NCBI GenBank assembly: GCA_028571685.1
Contig: CM053158.1
Span: forward strand, 57,132,001 to 57,196,000
Origin: Heterohyrax brucei
Lineage: Eukaryota; Chordata; Mammalia; Hyracoidea; Procaviidae
Reading direction: 5' to 3'
DNA length: 64,000 nucleotides
Under the pieces are notes generated by a model. The model worked only from the letters and a program-made list of their open reading frames with translations, was not told where the DNA came from and ran no database searches. The translations under genes and the position numbers were made by a program. Within the stretch, counting starts at the first letter, position 1; each line of letters starts with the position of its first letter. Below, one piece after another: positions 33,122 to 45,103 of this stretch.

Positions 33122-33338
33122 CAGTGGTTCTTAACTGAGGCTTATTTTGTTCCACATGGGACATTTGACAATGTAGAGAGACATTTTTTGGCTATCTGAG
33201 TTGGGCAGGGGTATGCTACTGGCATCTAGTGGGAAGAGACCAGGTGTGCTGCCTAAGATCCTACAACGCACAGGTCAGCACCATGGTATAGAACTAGCCA
33301 GTCCAAAATGACCACAGTGCTAAGGTGGAAGAACCCTG
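33122..33338 (+). repeat. MER5A (hAT-Charlie DNA transposon)
   Basis: CAGTGGTTCTTAACTG start, GGGACATTTGACAATGTAGAGAGACATTTTTTGGC, GCTACTGGCATCTAGTGGG, CCTACAACGCACAGG and GAAGAACCCTG end: a complete non-autonomous copy of an ancient eutherian element. Confidence 0.92.
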
Positions 33339-33352
33339 ATTAGATAGGTTAC

Positions 33353-34400
33353 TTTTTCTGATTTACCTCTGTCGTCCCAGTGCCTGACACATAGTAGGTG
33401 ATTTTAAAATGTTGAAATCCGTAACCCCCCACCAGAATTCTATCTAACTGAATGCATCTTCTATTAGAATTATATGGAAACCTAATCAGAATTTATGTTT
33501 TTACTTGTCAGAATGCCAGGGTTGCTTAAATATATAATATACACGTAAGATTTCAAACAGGTTTTATGGAATTGGCAAAAGAAAATGAGAAATGAGTTGG
33601 CTTCAGTACACTGTTAGTATTGAAAAGTCTTAGTTGTGTGTTAAATTCATGCAAGGCATGGACACTTTGCTGACAGTATATTTTAGGGTTTTTTTTTTTT
33701 TTTTGTCTTGGTACTTGGGAGAGTAACATAGAAGGACATTTTCTTAAAAACCCATTAAAAGGAAGGGTGGTCTCCTTGTCACTGACTTTAAAGTCATGTG
33801 CATACATGGACTATGTTTTAGCAGGAAGGAATTCATTAATTACTGTCCTGAGTAAGAGAATGAACTGAAAGTTGGACAGAGGTGGACTTGAGACCATCTA
33901 TAGTTCAGTATCTGTAAGACAGTAAACACATTACTTAAATTCTCTCTCTCTACTCCTCTTAACCCACCTGTAAAATGGAAATTATGACAAAACATATCTC
34001 CGCAAATGGCACTAAGAATGTCTATGTAGGGAGCACAGCACTGGGCTTGGCTCCTTGTAACCCTAACTGATCATGCTTCACCCCTCCAGTCCACAGATGT
34101 TTATTGAGCAGGTACTACATGTCTAGCCCTGTTCTAGGCTCTGGCGATACAGCAGAAAGCGAGTTTGATGTTCTGTATTACTGCTCTAGTGATGATAATG
34201 ATGTCAAGATAATGTGTTTCCAGGTCACAGTTTGTGCCACAGACTGTTAGTACTCTGTAGTATGTTTTCCCCTTCAGTGCTCATAGCCACCCTGTAGTGC
34301 TGATGCTCTTACATGCCCATTTTACAGATGTGGGACCTGATGCTTTTGGGGTGAAGTAACTTGTTACTAAGTTGCCAGGATGGTGTGTGAATATATGCTC
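33353..34400. repeat. Scattered MIR and L2 fragments
   Basis: CAGTGCCTGACACATAGTAGG (33379-33399, MIR end); AACCCACCTGTAAAATGGAAATTATGA (about 33961, MIR); TTATTGAGCAGGTACTACATGTC (about 34101, L2); CCCATTTTACAGATGTGGG (about 34316, L2/MIR). A T run lies at 33690-33706. Confidence 0.6.
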
Positions 34401-34749
34401 CCTGAGGTGGGAAGTGTGTGCCGTAAGCTATCACACACGTGATGGGCCCATGGCTGGTGTGTTTTTAGTCTAGCACTGTCTTCATGCATGAGTCACCTCA
34501 GCTTTTTCTTTGTTCTGTCACATGTTCTTGCATTCATGTACTATGTTTGAGTATCTTGGAAAAAAATAATGTACTTTCTGTTCTTTCTTTTATCCTTCCT
34601 GTCTGTGATTAAATTGTTTTTAGGCCATTGGTGGGTCCTTAAGAGATGGATTTTGTTTATTTTCTTGGCCCTACTGCAGATCAAATCAAAATCTCCATGA
34701 GGGACCAACTTCTCAGTTTGAGTTTCTGTTCCGTATCCATAAGCATACT

Positions 34750-34866
34750 GTTACGAATTCAGTTCTGTCCCCTAAAAAGATCTGTCAGCTTGACTAAATC
34801 ATAGTTTCCAGTGTAGTAATGATTGTCTACCACCTTGCCACCTGATGTGGTTTCCACGTGTTTTAA
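34750..34866 (+). mobile_element. LTR 5' fragment, sense
   Basis: GAATTCAGTTCTGTCCCCTAAAAAG and GTCAGCTTGACTAAATCATAG match the 5' end of the LTR family at 16735-17246. Confidence 0.6.
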
Positions 34867-34879
34867 ATTCTATCAGTAT

Positions 34880-35240
34880 GAGACTCGCAGTTAGCTCTGG
34901 AGGAAGGTGCTTATCCTCGATCTTCCCTTTGGGTGAGGAGTTTCTGAAGTACAGGGACCCCAAGTCCAAAGGACATGCCCCACTCCTGACACTGCCTTCT
35001 TTGTGGTATGAGGTCCCCAACTCTTTCCTGCTCACTCCTTTCTTTTATATCCCAAGAGATTACCTGGAGACGTAACACAGGTTTGTTGATCGAGACACAC
35101 CTCCCTAACACAACTGCTATCCATTCTCTCTCATGTACAACACGTGGGAAAAAATTCATTCAGTGCCACAAATCATGGCTCAGCCAAATTGACACACATT
35201 TTGGAGGGGACCACAGTTTAATCCATGATACCATTACAGT
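34880..35240 (-). mobile_element. LTR, antisense, facing the previous fragment
   Basis: TCCCTTTGGGTGAGGAG, ACCCCAAGTCCAAAGGACATG and GCCAAATTGACACACATTTTGG are the complement of the same LTR family, with its 5' end at about 35240. The two pieces therefore face inward, each with its LTR 5' end outside. Confidence 0.7.
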
Positions 35241-35454
35241 GGTAGGAGCTGTGGCAGCCGTTTTAGATTAAGAGGTAACTTTAGAATGACAACCTTGCAT
35301 GGCAGAGGAGAAAGAGCAAAGGAGTCTTAAGTTCCTGTTGGATGTGAGGTAGCAACAGCCACAATCCTGGACTACCAAACACCAGTCCCCTTTTTTGTGA
35401 AAGAATAACTCTTTTTAAGCCCTTCTATGTATTTCTTTGTTCCTAGCATCCATA

Positions 35455-35622
35455 CCCTGATGGTATAGTGGTTACAGGCTATGGCTGTTAACAGAATGGT
35501 CAGCAGTCCACCAGGCACTCTGTGGAAACGCCACAGGATCGCTATGAGTCAGAATCAACTCAGCAGCAATGGATTTGGCTTTTTGGGTTTAGACTCGACG
35601 GCACTTGACTTGGCTGGCATCC
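35455..35622 (+). mobile_element. AfroSINE, sense, with extended GGCACTTG tail
   Basis: ACCCTGATGGTATAGTGG head, CGCTATGAGTCAGAATCAACTC, then GGGTTTAGACTCGACGGCACTTGACTTGG. The tail motif appears twice. Confidence 0.85.
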
Positions 35623-35624
35623 AA

Positions 35625-36780
35625 ATATAGTTTCTTTACAATATAATCTCTCTGCTTGGAGCTTTGACATAAATTCTGTTATTTAACATGGAGTACTTTC
35701 AATAATTGTATTCCTCCCTGGCAAATTTCTCCATTTTTACCAAAAAAAAGCAAATTGACTTAAGTATAACTTGACTGTCGAGCAGATCCACAAAACCCAT
35801 TGTCGTTAAAGGTAAAGACAAATACGTGTTATTCCATAACATGCGTTTTAGGCTTAGGGTGAAGATGAAATCAGTTTTAGAGACAGAATAGCTGACCTGT
35901 AAAGTAGGTTTGCTACCTACATTCTCTCAGCATCTAGGCTCCCAGGCTAACTGCTTTGTCTTGTGATTTATGAGACTTTTGTGCCAAAGGAATTAATTGT
36001 GTGGCTACCTGGTCTGCTATCCAGTATGAGATTTTTTAAAGTGGAACCAGTATTTCCTTAAAGCTTCTCAGGTGTTTTCCTTCAAACATAATGGTTGTAG
36101 CCTAAATCTGGTGGGTTCTCAATATATGCTAACTAGAGAAACACCACAGACAGTTAAATAGTTTGTCCTTCCGGAATACAAAGAACAAACACCAAGTATT
36201 TTTTTCCTCTGCTAAAATGTGCTTTGTCAAGCAGGTCATGTTAAATTTACATAGCTGAAAAAAAGGAAAAATGGAAAAATAGGACATCTAATTGATACTA
36301 AAACACACAGAATGCAACAGCTGCCCTTTAAATGGTCTGTTGGCTACCAGGATCAGGTGTGGGCTGAATTAAGAGCACTGGGATAATTGACCTTCCATGT
36401 GAATAAATTAGAATAGATTAGATTTGATTGACCACCTAACAATTTAAATAATAAAAAAGCCATTTTCTATTTCTAGGCTGCTTTGTGGTCTTGGGCCTCA
36501 GAGGTGGTTAACCATGTGTTTTTCTTGTTGGAAGAATTTCCCAAACACAAAGTAGCAGAATAGAGTGGTGACATTGTGCCACTTTTTTCATTGAAGGTCT
36601 CAAAGGGACATGTGACAGACGGAATTGTTTCAAGATATTCTAGAAGGGCAGCGTACTTACAATGTTTTAATAGGCATGGAACCATGCGTTTGAGACTTGT
36701 GGGGTTGTTCCTGGGGTTCTGATTTCCTGAGCAGTTGGAATGTGATGTTCTCACGGTGTATATTGCCCTTTTGACCTTCA
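35625..36780. other. No recognised feature except a short SINE-tail remnant
   Basis: Unassigned AT-rich sequence; ACAAAACCCATTGTCGTTAA at about 35791-35810 looks like an isolated AfroSINE tail (antisense). Confidence 0.4.
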
Positions 36781-36783
36781 CGC

Positions 36784-36960
36784 CAAGGAGCTCTAGTGGC
36801 ACAGTGATGAAGTGCTCAGTTGCTAACCTAAAGGTCAGCGGTTCAAACTTAGCAGCGGCTCTGTTGGGAGGAAGTGTGGCAGTCTGCTTTCCTAAAGATT
36901 ACAGCTTACAAGACGCTGGGAAGTTCTACACTGCTGTATAGAGTCACTGTGAGATGACAA
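36784..36960 (+). mobile_element. AfroSINE, sense
   Basis: GGAGCTCTAGTGGCACAGTGATGAAG head, GTGTGGCAGTCTGCTTTCC, CACTGTGAGATGACAATGC; the tail is eroded. Confidence 0.82.
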
Positions 36961-37329
36961 TGCTTTGGGACCTTTGCTCCATTGTGTGTGGGGCGGGGGG
37001 CTGCTGTGTGATGAAGACTGCTGTGTATCCACGGTAAACACAGGACTGCTAGTTTATGTAGAGTTACAGAGCTAAAGTGTCGTGAGTTTTCAGTAAGGCT
37101 GGTGATAAGAAATGCCCTGCCCCCAGATCAGAAACAGACCCAGGTGTATGTTGGGTAATAAGCAAAATTGTTCCTATACAGTGCAACCCTAGTCCTAGTC
37201 TTTGCCCTTACTGATACTAGACTTAATACTTAGTTCAGTTCTTCTGTAGAAAGAAGGTATCTTCAGTACCTTTACCTTAGAATTGTTTTAGAATTGAAGT
37301 ATGATAAATGACAAAAAAGCACTGATTTA

Positions 37330-37830
37330 ATTTTTTCCGTATAGCAAACCACCCTGAATCTTAGTGACTTAAAACTGTAACCTTTTTATTTTCTTATAAT
37401 TGTGCCATCAGGGCTGGGATCAGCTGGGTGGTCCTTCCAGTGTTATAATCAGCGTTCTCTCACTGGACTGCATTTGCCTGGCAGGCCCCTTAGCAGCTGG
37501 GCTCAGCTGTGGTGCTGGGGCAGCTGGGTTTTCCCACTATCTTTATATTGTTTCCAGACTGCTCCCTCTTCCATGTGACATCTTCACATGGCCTCTACAT
37601 ATGATCTGTCCAGCAAAGACACCAGACTTCAGGACTCACCAAAGGCAAAAGCTGCCTGTCTTTTCAGATGTAAACCTGGAACTCATGCAGCTGTCTCTTC
37701 TGATACATTCTAGTGGTTAAAGGAAGTCAGAGGCCAATCAAGATCCAAGGAGAAGAGACTATGCTAGGACATGCATAAATGTTGGCATGGTTCCTAGGGA
37801 ACACACAGCTTACAGGTCCTCACCATCCTC
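37330..37830 (-). repeat. Old LTR-type repeat, antisense
   Basis: TAGCAAACCACCCTGAATCTTAGTGAC, GGGATCAGCTGGGTGG and GACATCTTCACATGGCC follow an ancient interspersed LTR-like repeat of eutherians. The frame 37400-37720 lies inside it and is not a gene. Confidence 0.5.
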
Positions 37831-37981
37831 TCTCACCATGTCCTGGGCACGCCTTGCCCAGTTGTTTTCAGATTTAAGGTATTATTACCACCACTGTTGT
37901 TTTTGGCTAAACTTCTAAGAACTTCTGTAACAGGGCTGATTCATTCCAAAGACATCAGTAACTGGTATAGGGCAAAAGATA

Positions 37982-38045
37982 CTAAAAACCCACTGCTGTT
38001 GATTTGGGTCTAACTCATAGCAACCCTGGAGGTTGGAGTAGAAAT
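37982..38045 (-). repeat. SINE tail, 5'-truncated
   Basis: AAACCCACTGCTGTTGATTTGGG, then CATAGCAACCCTGGAGG; nothing of the head remains. Confidence 0.6.
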
Positions 38046-38764
38046 TAACTCTTCATTTCTTTCATAGTAGCAGAATCTCAAGAGCATGTCAATTCTATGA
38101 CATTATTTGGAATTGAGTCAGCAGCCGTGGGTTTTGTTTATTTATTTTTGGATCAGCTGGGTGTAAACATGTGAGTACATCCTGGCCAATGAGATGTGAG
38201 AAAAAGTACAGTGTGAGATTTGTGGTACCCACCTGGCCATGGTGTTACTCCTCCCTGCTAACTGACCATCTTCAGTTAAACTTACATAGGACTCATTGCC
38301 CTCGTTACCAAATCATCCAACAATTATTTTGGTCAAAAATTATGGCCCATTATATGCAAGGGCTGTGCTACAGGTAAGTTTTACAGAAGGAATATCAGAG
38401 AAACCACAGGCAAAACAGCCTCCTCTATGGAGGAATTAAATGCTCCCCAAATGTTATGGAAAATATGCAGTCCCAGCAAAAACTCTCATTCAAACAGTTT
38501 TCTGAAACACTAGGTAGAGTACATGTCTAAAATATATCACTGTAAAGCATTCCCGTTTTAGGAGCAGAAAGAAATTAACAGTCTTTTTTCCCTCCAGTCC
38601 AATTCTTGAGTGGGGGTGGAACCTCTCTTTTTAGTAGGAGGATTTGACTGATCTTTCTAGGCAAACATGAAAGATACTTATAGTGATCTACATCCCCAAC
38701 CTCAAGTGTATGTCAAGGGTACAAGAAGGTGGACCAAAGATAGGGAGGATGAGCTAGAGGTCTC

Positions 38765-39130
38765 TGCAGTTCCTCTCTGCCTGAATGATCCACAGGTTGT
38801 AAGTTATGAATATCAAAATACTTGTTGACCTATAAAATAAGCAGTAACATCTGTGAGGAATGTGCTTTCTCCAGAACAATGAACTGTGCAAAACCGAACA
38901 GGCAACATTTGCCCAGGAGCAAGGATGGGAAGCAAAGGAAGGGCAGGGAAACTGGAGAGATGGAGACAGGCGAGGCAGGATGGGAACAGGGGAGGGCCGG
39001 TACATTGTGCGGATAGTAACCAGTGTTACAGAACAATGTGTGTATAAATTGTTGAATGAGAGACTAACGTGCTGTGTCAACTTTCAGCAAAAACACAGTA
39101 AAATGTTTCAAAAAATTGAAAATTAAAAAA
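38765..39130 (+). mobile_element. LINE-1 3' end, sense
   Basis: Purine-rich GGAAGGGCAGGGAAAC block, GTGTGTATAAATTGTTGAATGAGAGAC and a terminal AATTGAAAATTAAAAAAG. Strongly 5'-truncated. Confidence 0.7.
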
Positions 39131-39349
39131 GAAAAAACACTCGCTACTGTTCAGAAGTCAGCGCAATCAGGTATGTGTAGAAATAGAAAATGTGAAATGA
39201 GTAAGCCTGTAAGATTGAAACGATGAAACAGATGCGAAGAATCACATTTAGTGCATGAATCTTGAATGGATCTTGGTTTGCATGTGTGTCTGTAATACCT
39301 TCTTGGGATGAAGAGGGGAATTTCCATGTGGACTGCATATTAGATGATG

Positions 39350-39690
39350 ATTTGTTACTACTGTCACGTCATCTCCAAGTGATGGTGACCCCATATGCAA
39401 CATAATGATATGCTGCCGGGTCGTCGTCATCTTTACAGTCATTAGTATGCTCAGGTCGTTTGTTGCAGCCTCTCTGTATTTTTAGTTCCTCCCAAGGTAG
39501 AGGCTCATCCTCCAGTACTTTATCACACAGTATTCTCTTGTGATCCATAGGGATTTCTTTGGCTAATTTTTGGAAGTGTATCACCAGGTCTTCCTTTCTG
39601 ACCTGTCATTGTCTGGAAGCTTCACTGAAACCTGACCACCGTAGGTGACCCCACTGGTATTTGAAATACTTCCAGCATCATGTTGTTGAT
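39350..39690 (-). mobile_element. Internally deleted RTE derivative, antisense
   Basis: RTE tail-side sequence (ATGCTGCCGGGTCGTCGTC) joins 5'-side sequence (GTCTGGAAGCTTCACTGAAACCTG, GTAGGTGACCCCACTGG). Built like 29697-30118. Confidence 0.65.
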
Positions 39691-39691
39691 T

Positions 39692-39893
39692 GATGTTAGT
39701 TGTCATCAAATTGATTCTGACTCACAGTAACCCAATGCGTGCATAGCAGAACTTCTCCATAGGATTTTCCAAGCTGTGACCTTTCCGAAGCAAATAGCCA
39801 GCCTGTCTTCTAAGGCACCTCTAAGTGGGTTCTAGTCACCAACCTTTCAGCTAGTAGTTGAGTGCTTAAGCATTTGTACCACTTAGGGACTCC
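39692..39893 (-). mobile_element. AfroSINE, longer subtype, antisense
   Basis: GTTGTCATCAAATTGATTCTGAC, TTTCCGAAGCAAATAGCCAG, then ACCAACCTTTCAGCTAG and CCACTTAGGGACTCC. It directly abuts the RTE derivative. Confidence 0.82.
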
Positions 39894-40109
39894 ACTGCAA
39901 TACAACAAATGACAGACAGATGGTAGATTAGATGATGATAAAGCACTAAACCAAGCCCATTGCCTTCTATTACTGATTTTCTTAGGTGTTATGATAATAC
40001 TGAGATTGTGTAGAGGCATTCCTTTATTCTTAGGAGATACATGTCAGAGAATTTAGGGATAGAGTGTCAAGATGTAGCAACTTTACTTTTAAATGGGCAA
40101 CAGTAACAA

Positions 40110-40142
40110 CAATACATATATATATATATATACATATATATA
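40110..40142 (+). repeat. (TA)n microsatellite
   Basis: Alternating TA with one AC break. Confidence 0.95.
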
Positions 40143-40240
40143 AAGAGAATAAAGCAAATATGGCAAAACATTAAAACCTATTAAGTCTAGAAGAGTATAT
40201 GAGTATTCTATATTTCAGCTTCTCTGTATTTTTCTATGTA

Positions 40241-40791
40241 TGAGGACTGCCAGTTAAGTTCATGGTCTCATCCTAGAAAAACTGCTGCATACCTTACTGC
40301 TAAATATCACTATGACCACCTTCGAAGTACTCTCCTTAGGAAACTATGCACTAATGCCATCCTGTAGTCCACCCCTCAAAGCAATTTGAAACTTTTTTTT
40401 CTGGAATGGCCATCAGAGCTGTTGTCTTACTACTTTTGATGTCCTGAATGTTACCATAATGTCTTTCTTTTAATACTTCCTTTATCTTCAGGTAAATAAA
40501 AAAGTCACAGGGGGCCAGATCAGGGGAGGGTGTTCCAATACAGCTATTTGTTTACTGGCTAAAAGCTCCCTGACAAACAACTATCATTAAGTTTGCGAAC
40601 TTGCCATCATACCGCAGTGCTCTATAGCCATTCCAGAAAGAGTTCCAAAATTGCTTTAAAGGTGGACTAGACAATGACATCAGTGCAGGGCTTCCCAAGG
40701 GGGTACTTCAAAGGTGGCTTTAGTGATACTCAACAAGGAGGTATGGAGCACTTAGAACAATTAACTTCGTGGACTTAATTGTCAGATCCTG
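40241..40791 (-). mobile_element. Palindromic mariner-type DNA transposon, copy A
   Basis: Flanked by TA (40239-40240 and 40792-40793), the Tc1/mariner target. Terminal inverted repeats TGAGGACTGCCAGTTAAGTT and CAGGATCTGACAATTAAGTC (the latter on the minus strand). The two outer 170 bases or so are inverted copies of each other: the TTCGAAGTACTCTCCTTAGG block (about 40321) reappears inverted near 40704-40725. It carries only remnants of the C-terminal transposase. A non-autonomous derivative, 551 bp. Confidence 0.85.
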
Positions 40792-40939
40792 TATTTAAAG
40801 CTGTTTTTCATAATTCAAAAAATGAAAAGCATTGCTTTTCCACCACTAGGACAACCACAAGACTCTCCCTCATCTGCTCTGTTTCAAAGCTTCTTCTTTT
40901 TTTTTAACCATTTTTTAAATGTCTACTGTATGTGTCTGG

Positions 40940-41100
40940 AGAAACCTTGGTGTAGTGGTTAGGTGAAATGGCTGCTAAGCAAAAGGTCAGCAGTTCATAT
41001 CCACGAGGCACTCCTTGGAAACTCTGTGGGACAGTTCTGCTGTGTTCTGTAGATCACTTTGAGTTGGAATTGACTTGACACCAGTGAGTTTTGGGTTTTG
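40940..41100 (+). mobile_element. AfroSINE, sense
   Basis: GGAGAAACCTTGGTGTAGTGG head, GGAATTGACTTGACACCAGTG tail. Confidence 0.85.
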
Positions 41101-41104
41101 ATAT

Positions 41105-42950
41105 ATGTCAGGCACTGCTTCAACTGCTGGAGATACATAAGTGGATAACTGACCCTGTCCTTAAATAACTCAAAATCTACTGTGTTTCTTTAGCTATTTT
41201 TAATCAGTTCTAAACCAAACACCTATAAAATCTGGAGAATGAACTTAATTTGCATCTGCTTATACTTGAGAACCTTTTAAAGTAATATTTATTGAGTTTA
41301 TTGTGTTGTCAGTCAGCCCTGTAACATTTACTTGCTTAATACATTTTATGTGAAAACAAAAGGTAGTAATGATATGTTTAAGCTGCATCAACACACAGAA
41401 AAGTGACATTGGCAGTGTCAGAGGTTTGTATATCATAGCATTTTGGGTACAGATATATTTCTAACATAAGGAGTTGAAGTGTGTTTGAAGAATATAGTCA
41501 CATTTTTAATGGATGTAGGTGTAACCAGTGAAAACACATTTGCAAGAGTCAGTGGCTTCTTAAGATTCATCGTTGCTAATAAGGATTCTCCATCAAGCAA
41601 TGCCAAGAGTTTACCACTGCCTGAACAGAATTTCACTGAAACTTTTTTTTCCCCTTAATTTCTGTTTTGTAGCCAGATAGCCAGAAAACTATGTCACACT
41701 AAACATTTTCTTTACATTATTCCTGTGAAGAAAATGTACAGGTAACATCAGTTTCATCTTGTTTTAAATCCAGTGTTGCAGGCCTTACTGGTTAGCTACA
41801 AAGTAAAAAAAGAGCAGTATTCTGAGGATAATGGGTAATGCAAAAGAAATGACTGCAGATTTCAGGGTTGCAATAAGTTTAAGAACTTGAAAGCTTTCAG
41901 GAAAGGAATAGGAAGCTCTGCTTTAGACCTTAACCTGTGACTCCAGGAGAAAAGGAAATAAAACCAGACTTTTGCTTTAAACAGCTAGATTATGCAATTG
42001 TATAACTGACTTGAAAACTTATAAAATCCTTGAGATCTGTCCAAATTAAAATGGTATTCATGACTCGTAAGCAGAGCTGCTGATTAAATGTGTACACCTG
42101 AGTAGAATTTCAGTTGCAGAATGATAAGATAAATTTATCATATGTTATATCTGATACAGAACAGTGTCTGGGGTTAGATTTAGGGGCTGTACTTAGTAGC
42201 CACTCAATAAATATTTGAATAAATGAAGGGGAGAAAGAAAGAAAAGTAAACTGGATATGGAATTATTTAGTAAATTTTGTAAAGATTTTGTGATAATAAA
42301 CTTATACTACTAGCTGACGGCCCTCTTTTCTACATGTAAGAAAAGGTTTGATGAAGAAACTAGTAGAAGAAAAAAGTATTTTTAATCAGTTAAGAGAACT
42401 AAATCATTATCAGTCCTTAAAGCAATAAAGCACTCGTTTACATAAAATGATGTACTAACTACAAATTAGTCTCATCTTTGTAAAAGCTGGCCAGAAACTA
42501 ATAGGTGTGATTCATGGTCACATACAGAATATACTTTAAACTTACAACATTTTAAAATGACAATTTATAATTTTTTATTAAAGTATATTTTGTTCACCCT
42601 TCAAGTTAATGTAAGATAGTCTTAAAAGACAATATGAAATAAGAGAAAAGAATTCCAGGGTTTCTTGAACTTGGTTATCTTAGCAGCACATAAGAAATTG
42701 TTGGAGTTTTATTTTGTTTGTTTTTTATTTAAAGAGATGTGAGAATCCCCACAAATTGTTACTAATCTGGAATGAGGTTAGGCAGGAATGTCTGTCTAAA
42801 GTTTCCAGATGATTCTGATGAGTTGAGACCAAGAGTTGGTTAACCTGGATTTTTACCAGTCCATTGCCATTTTTGTCTGTGTGACCTTTAACAATTAATT
42901 TAGTTATCCTGGTCTTCAGAATACTCATCCACTTAATGAGAGGACTGGAC
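41105..42950. other. No recognised feature
   Basis: Long AT-rich stretch without a recognisable repeat or gene, apart from weak L2-like pieces near 41101-41160 and 42181-42220. Confidence 0.45.
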
Positions 42951-42956
42951 AGTACT

Positions 42957-43114
42957 CCAAAACCCATTGCTGTCAAGTTGATTCCAACTCATAGCAACCC
43001 TACAGGACAGAGTAGAACTGCCCCATAGATTTTCCAAGGAGCACCTGGTGGATTCAGACTGTCAACTTTTTGTTTAGCGGCCAAGCTGTTGACAACTGTA
43101 CCATCAGGGCTCCT
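42957..43114 (-). mobile_element. AfroSINE, antisense
   Basis: TCCAAAACCCATTGCTGTC through CATCAGGGCTCC. A further tail-like piece, CATGGCAGTTGAATCAGTTC, follows at 43140. Confidence 0.87.
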
Positions 43115-43633
43115 CAACTATACCAGAAGAAAATAAACTCATGGCAGTTGAATCAGTTCTGATTCATAGTGGTGCTCTAGCCAGTGATATTAAATTCAGA
43201 AGTTTTGTAAACAGTTTTCATGCCGTTAGTTACTCAGTTGATGATGGAAGGAATGTTTATACCAGGAGAATCAAACACTGCAAACCAGGGCTTTTCTTTT
43301 CTCTTTGTGTCTTCTTTTCCATGAGGTCCAGTTTAACAGCTCACCACAAGCTATATTATCTTTTTAATATCTTTCCATACTTTATCAGTCTATAATTGAT
43401 GAATTCAAAAGTAATCTGAAATAAAAGACACTCTGAAAGATTTAGCCATCATTTTAAATTAACTCTGTTACAGTTGTCCCTAAAAACAAAAGTATAAGGA
43501 AGAAGACAAAATACTTTATCAAGAACAATTTTAACAATATTTTGTAGTTGATAATGATGATTATATGAAGTAGATTGGGACTTTGGGAGTAGTTAGACGT
43601 ATTGGAGAAAGGTAGCAATGGACCAGATACATC

Positions 43634-44776
43634 AATAAACCTTCCAAGGCAATGGAGCACTACGCAATGATAAAGAATAACGATGATTCCAGGAAACATC
43701 TCCTAACCTGGTTTCAACTGGAAGACATTATGCTGAGTGAAAGTAGTCAGCGACAAAAGGACAAATACTGTATTTCTCAAAAACAGACTTGTGTATAGAA
43801 GAAAAGACGCTTTGACAGCTGCAAGGGAGGGGAGGGAGGGAGGGTGAGGTGGGGAGGGTTTAGTTTAGATAGTTGCTAGAAATCTAGTTGGGAGAAAGCG
43901 GTGAGAGCACACATTAGAAACAAGAACAACATTAAGTGGACTTCAGCATAACTTGAGTACTCCTTCCATCTTAACTCAGTACTGCAAGGATAGAGTAGCT
44001 GGGGCGGGGGGTGAGGGACCATGCTCTTAGGCGAATTCCAGGCCAAAACTAGCGTTTTGCTAAGAGAGCTCTCTGCACCCCACATTGGTGAGTGGCGTCT
44101 GGGGTCTTAAAAGCTGCCAAGCTGCCATCCGAGGACACAGCAAATGGTCCCAACTCAGCAGGAACGGATGCTCACCGAGGACCAAAATGACATGTGGTAA
44201 AGACAACCGAGAAGACAGAGAGACCCACAAGAGTGAGTGCCTACATCGACTTGGGACTGGAAGAACCGGATGGTGCCCAGCCACCACCAGCGATAGCCAC
44301 GATGGAGCTCACAGAGAGGAGTCTCACTGGCAACACAAGAATAAAAAGGGGTGCATCATGAGATCTCCACTAAAAGACTTCAATTTATGGTCCAGCGGTT
44401 TTGGGGTTCCTCTGAGAGCATGGCCCCCAGCCCTGATGCTGCCATTTCCCATAAATTATAACAAAGGTCCACTCTTTGGACAGGAGTGGATTGGACTTGG
44501 CAATGCAGAGTGACCATATATTGGAAGCACTTTATGGTTCTATACATCTATAGGATATCATCTTGCTGACCTCTGGCTGGAGGAAGGGGAGTGCACGGAG
44601 AGGAGCGGAAAGGAGGCTGTTGGGAGGATGAGACATGTATGGAGCAGAGAGGAATAGTGTGCTGTCACCGGACAGGGAGAGCAGTGGAAGCTGCATATAG
44701 GGGGCCATGTAAATTCATATGGGAATGTACATTTTCACTCAGTTATGTTAAATAAAAATAAATAAACCTTCCAAGG
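43634..44776 (+). mobile_element. LINE-1 3' end with a perfect 16-bp target-site duplication
   Basis: AATAAACCTTCCAAGG occurs at 43634-43649 and again at 44761-44776. Between them lies a 5'-truncated L1 of about 1.1 kb: the CATTATGCTGAGTGAAAG segment, the AGGGAGGGAGGGTGAGG block, GGATGGTGCCCAGCCACCACC, and a short A-rich end (TTAAATAAAAATA) against the second repeat. The exact duplication marks target-primed insertion and a fairly young copy. It encodes nothing useful; frame 44085-44513 lies in the 3' UTR. Confidence 0.93.
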
Positions 44777-44783
44777 TATACTG

Positions 44784-44936
44784 TTTGTTGCTCTTGACTC
44801 AATTCTGACTCATAGTGACCCTGTACTGTAGGACAAAGTAGAACTGCCCCATAGGGTTTCCAAGGAGCACCTGGTGGATTCAAATTGCCAGCCTTTTGTT
44901 TAGCAGCTGAACTCTTAAACATTGTGCCGCCAGAGT
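44784..44936 (-). mobile_element. AfroSINE, antisense
   Basis: GCTCTTGACTCAATTCTGAC through GTGCCGCCAGAG. Confidence 0.85.
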
Positions 44937-44940
44937 ATGC

Positions 44941-45103
44941 TAAACCAGAAACCAAAACTGTTGCTGTTAAGTCGATTCTGACTCATAGTGACCCTATAGG
45001 ACAGAGTAGAAATGTCATATAGAATTTCTGAGGAGCATCTGGTAGATTTGAGCTGCTGACCGTTTGGGTTAGCAGCCTAACCAATATACTACCAGACTTT
45101 CCT
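44941..45103 (-). mobile_element. AfroSINE, antisense, with 9-bp target-site duplication
   Basis: AGAGTATGC at 44932-44940 and 45104-45112 brackets the element, so it inserted at the head end of the previous SINE. Confidence 0.85.

Noticed and set aside
37400..37720. 106-codon plus-strand frame
   Set aside because: It falls inside an old antisense LTR-type repeat.
44085..44513. 142-codon open frame, the longest outside L1 ORF2 homology
   Set aside because: It lies inside the 3' UTR of the L1 between the 16-bp duplications and reads sequence shared, out of frame, with the L1 copy at 9543-10601.
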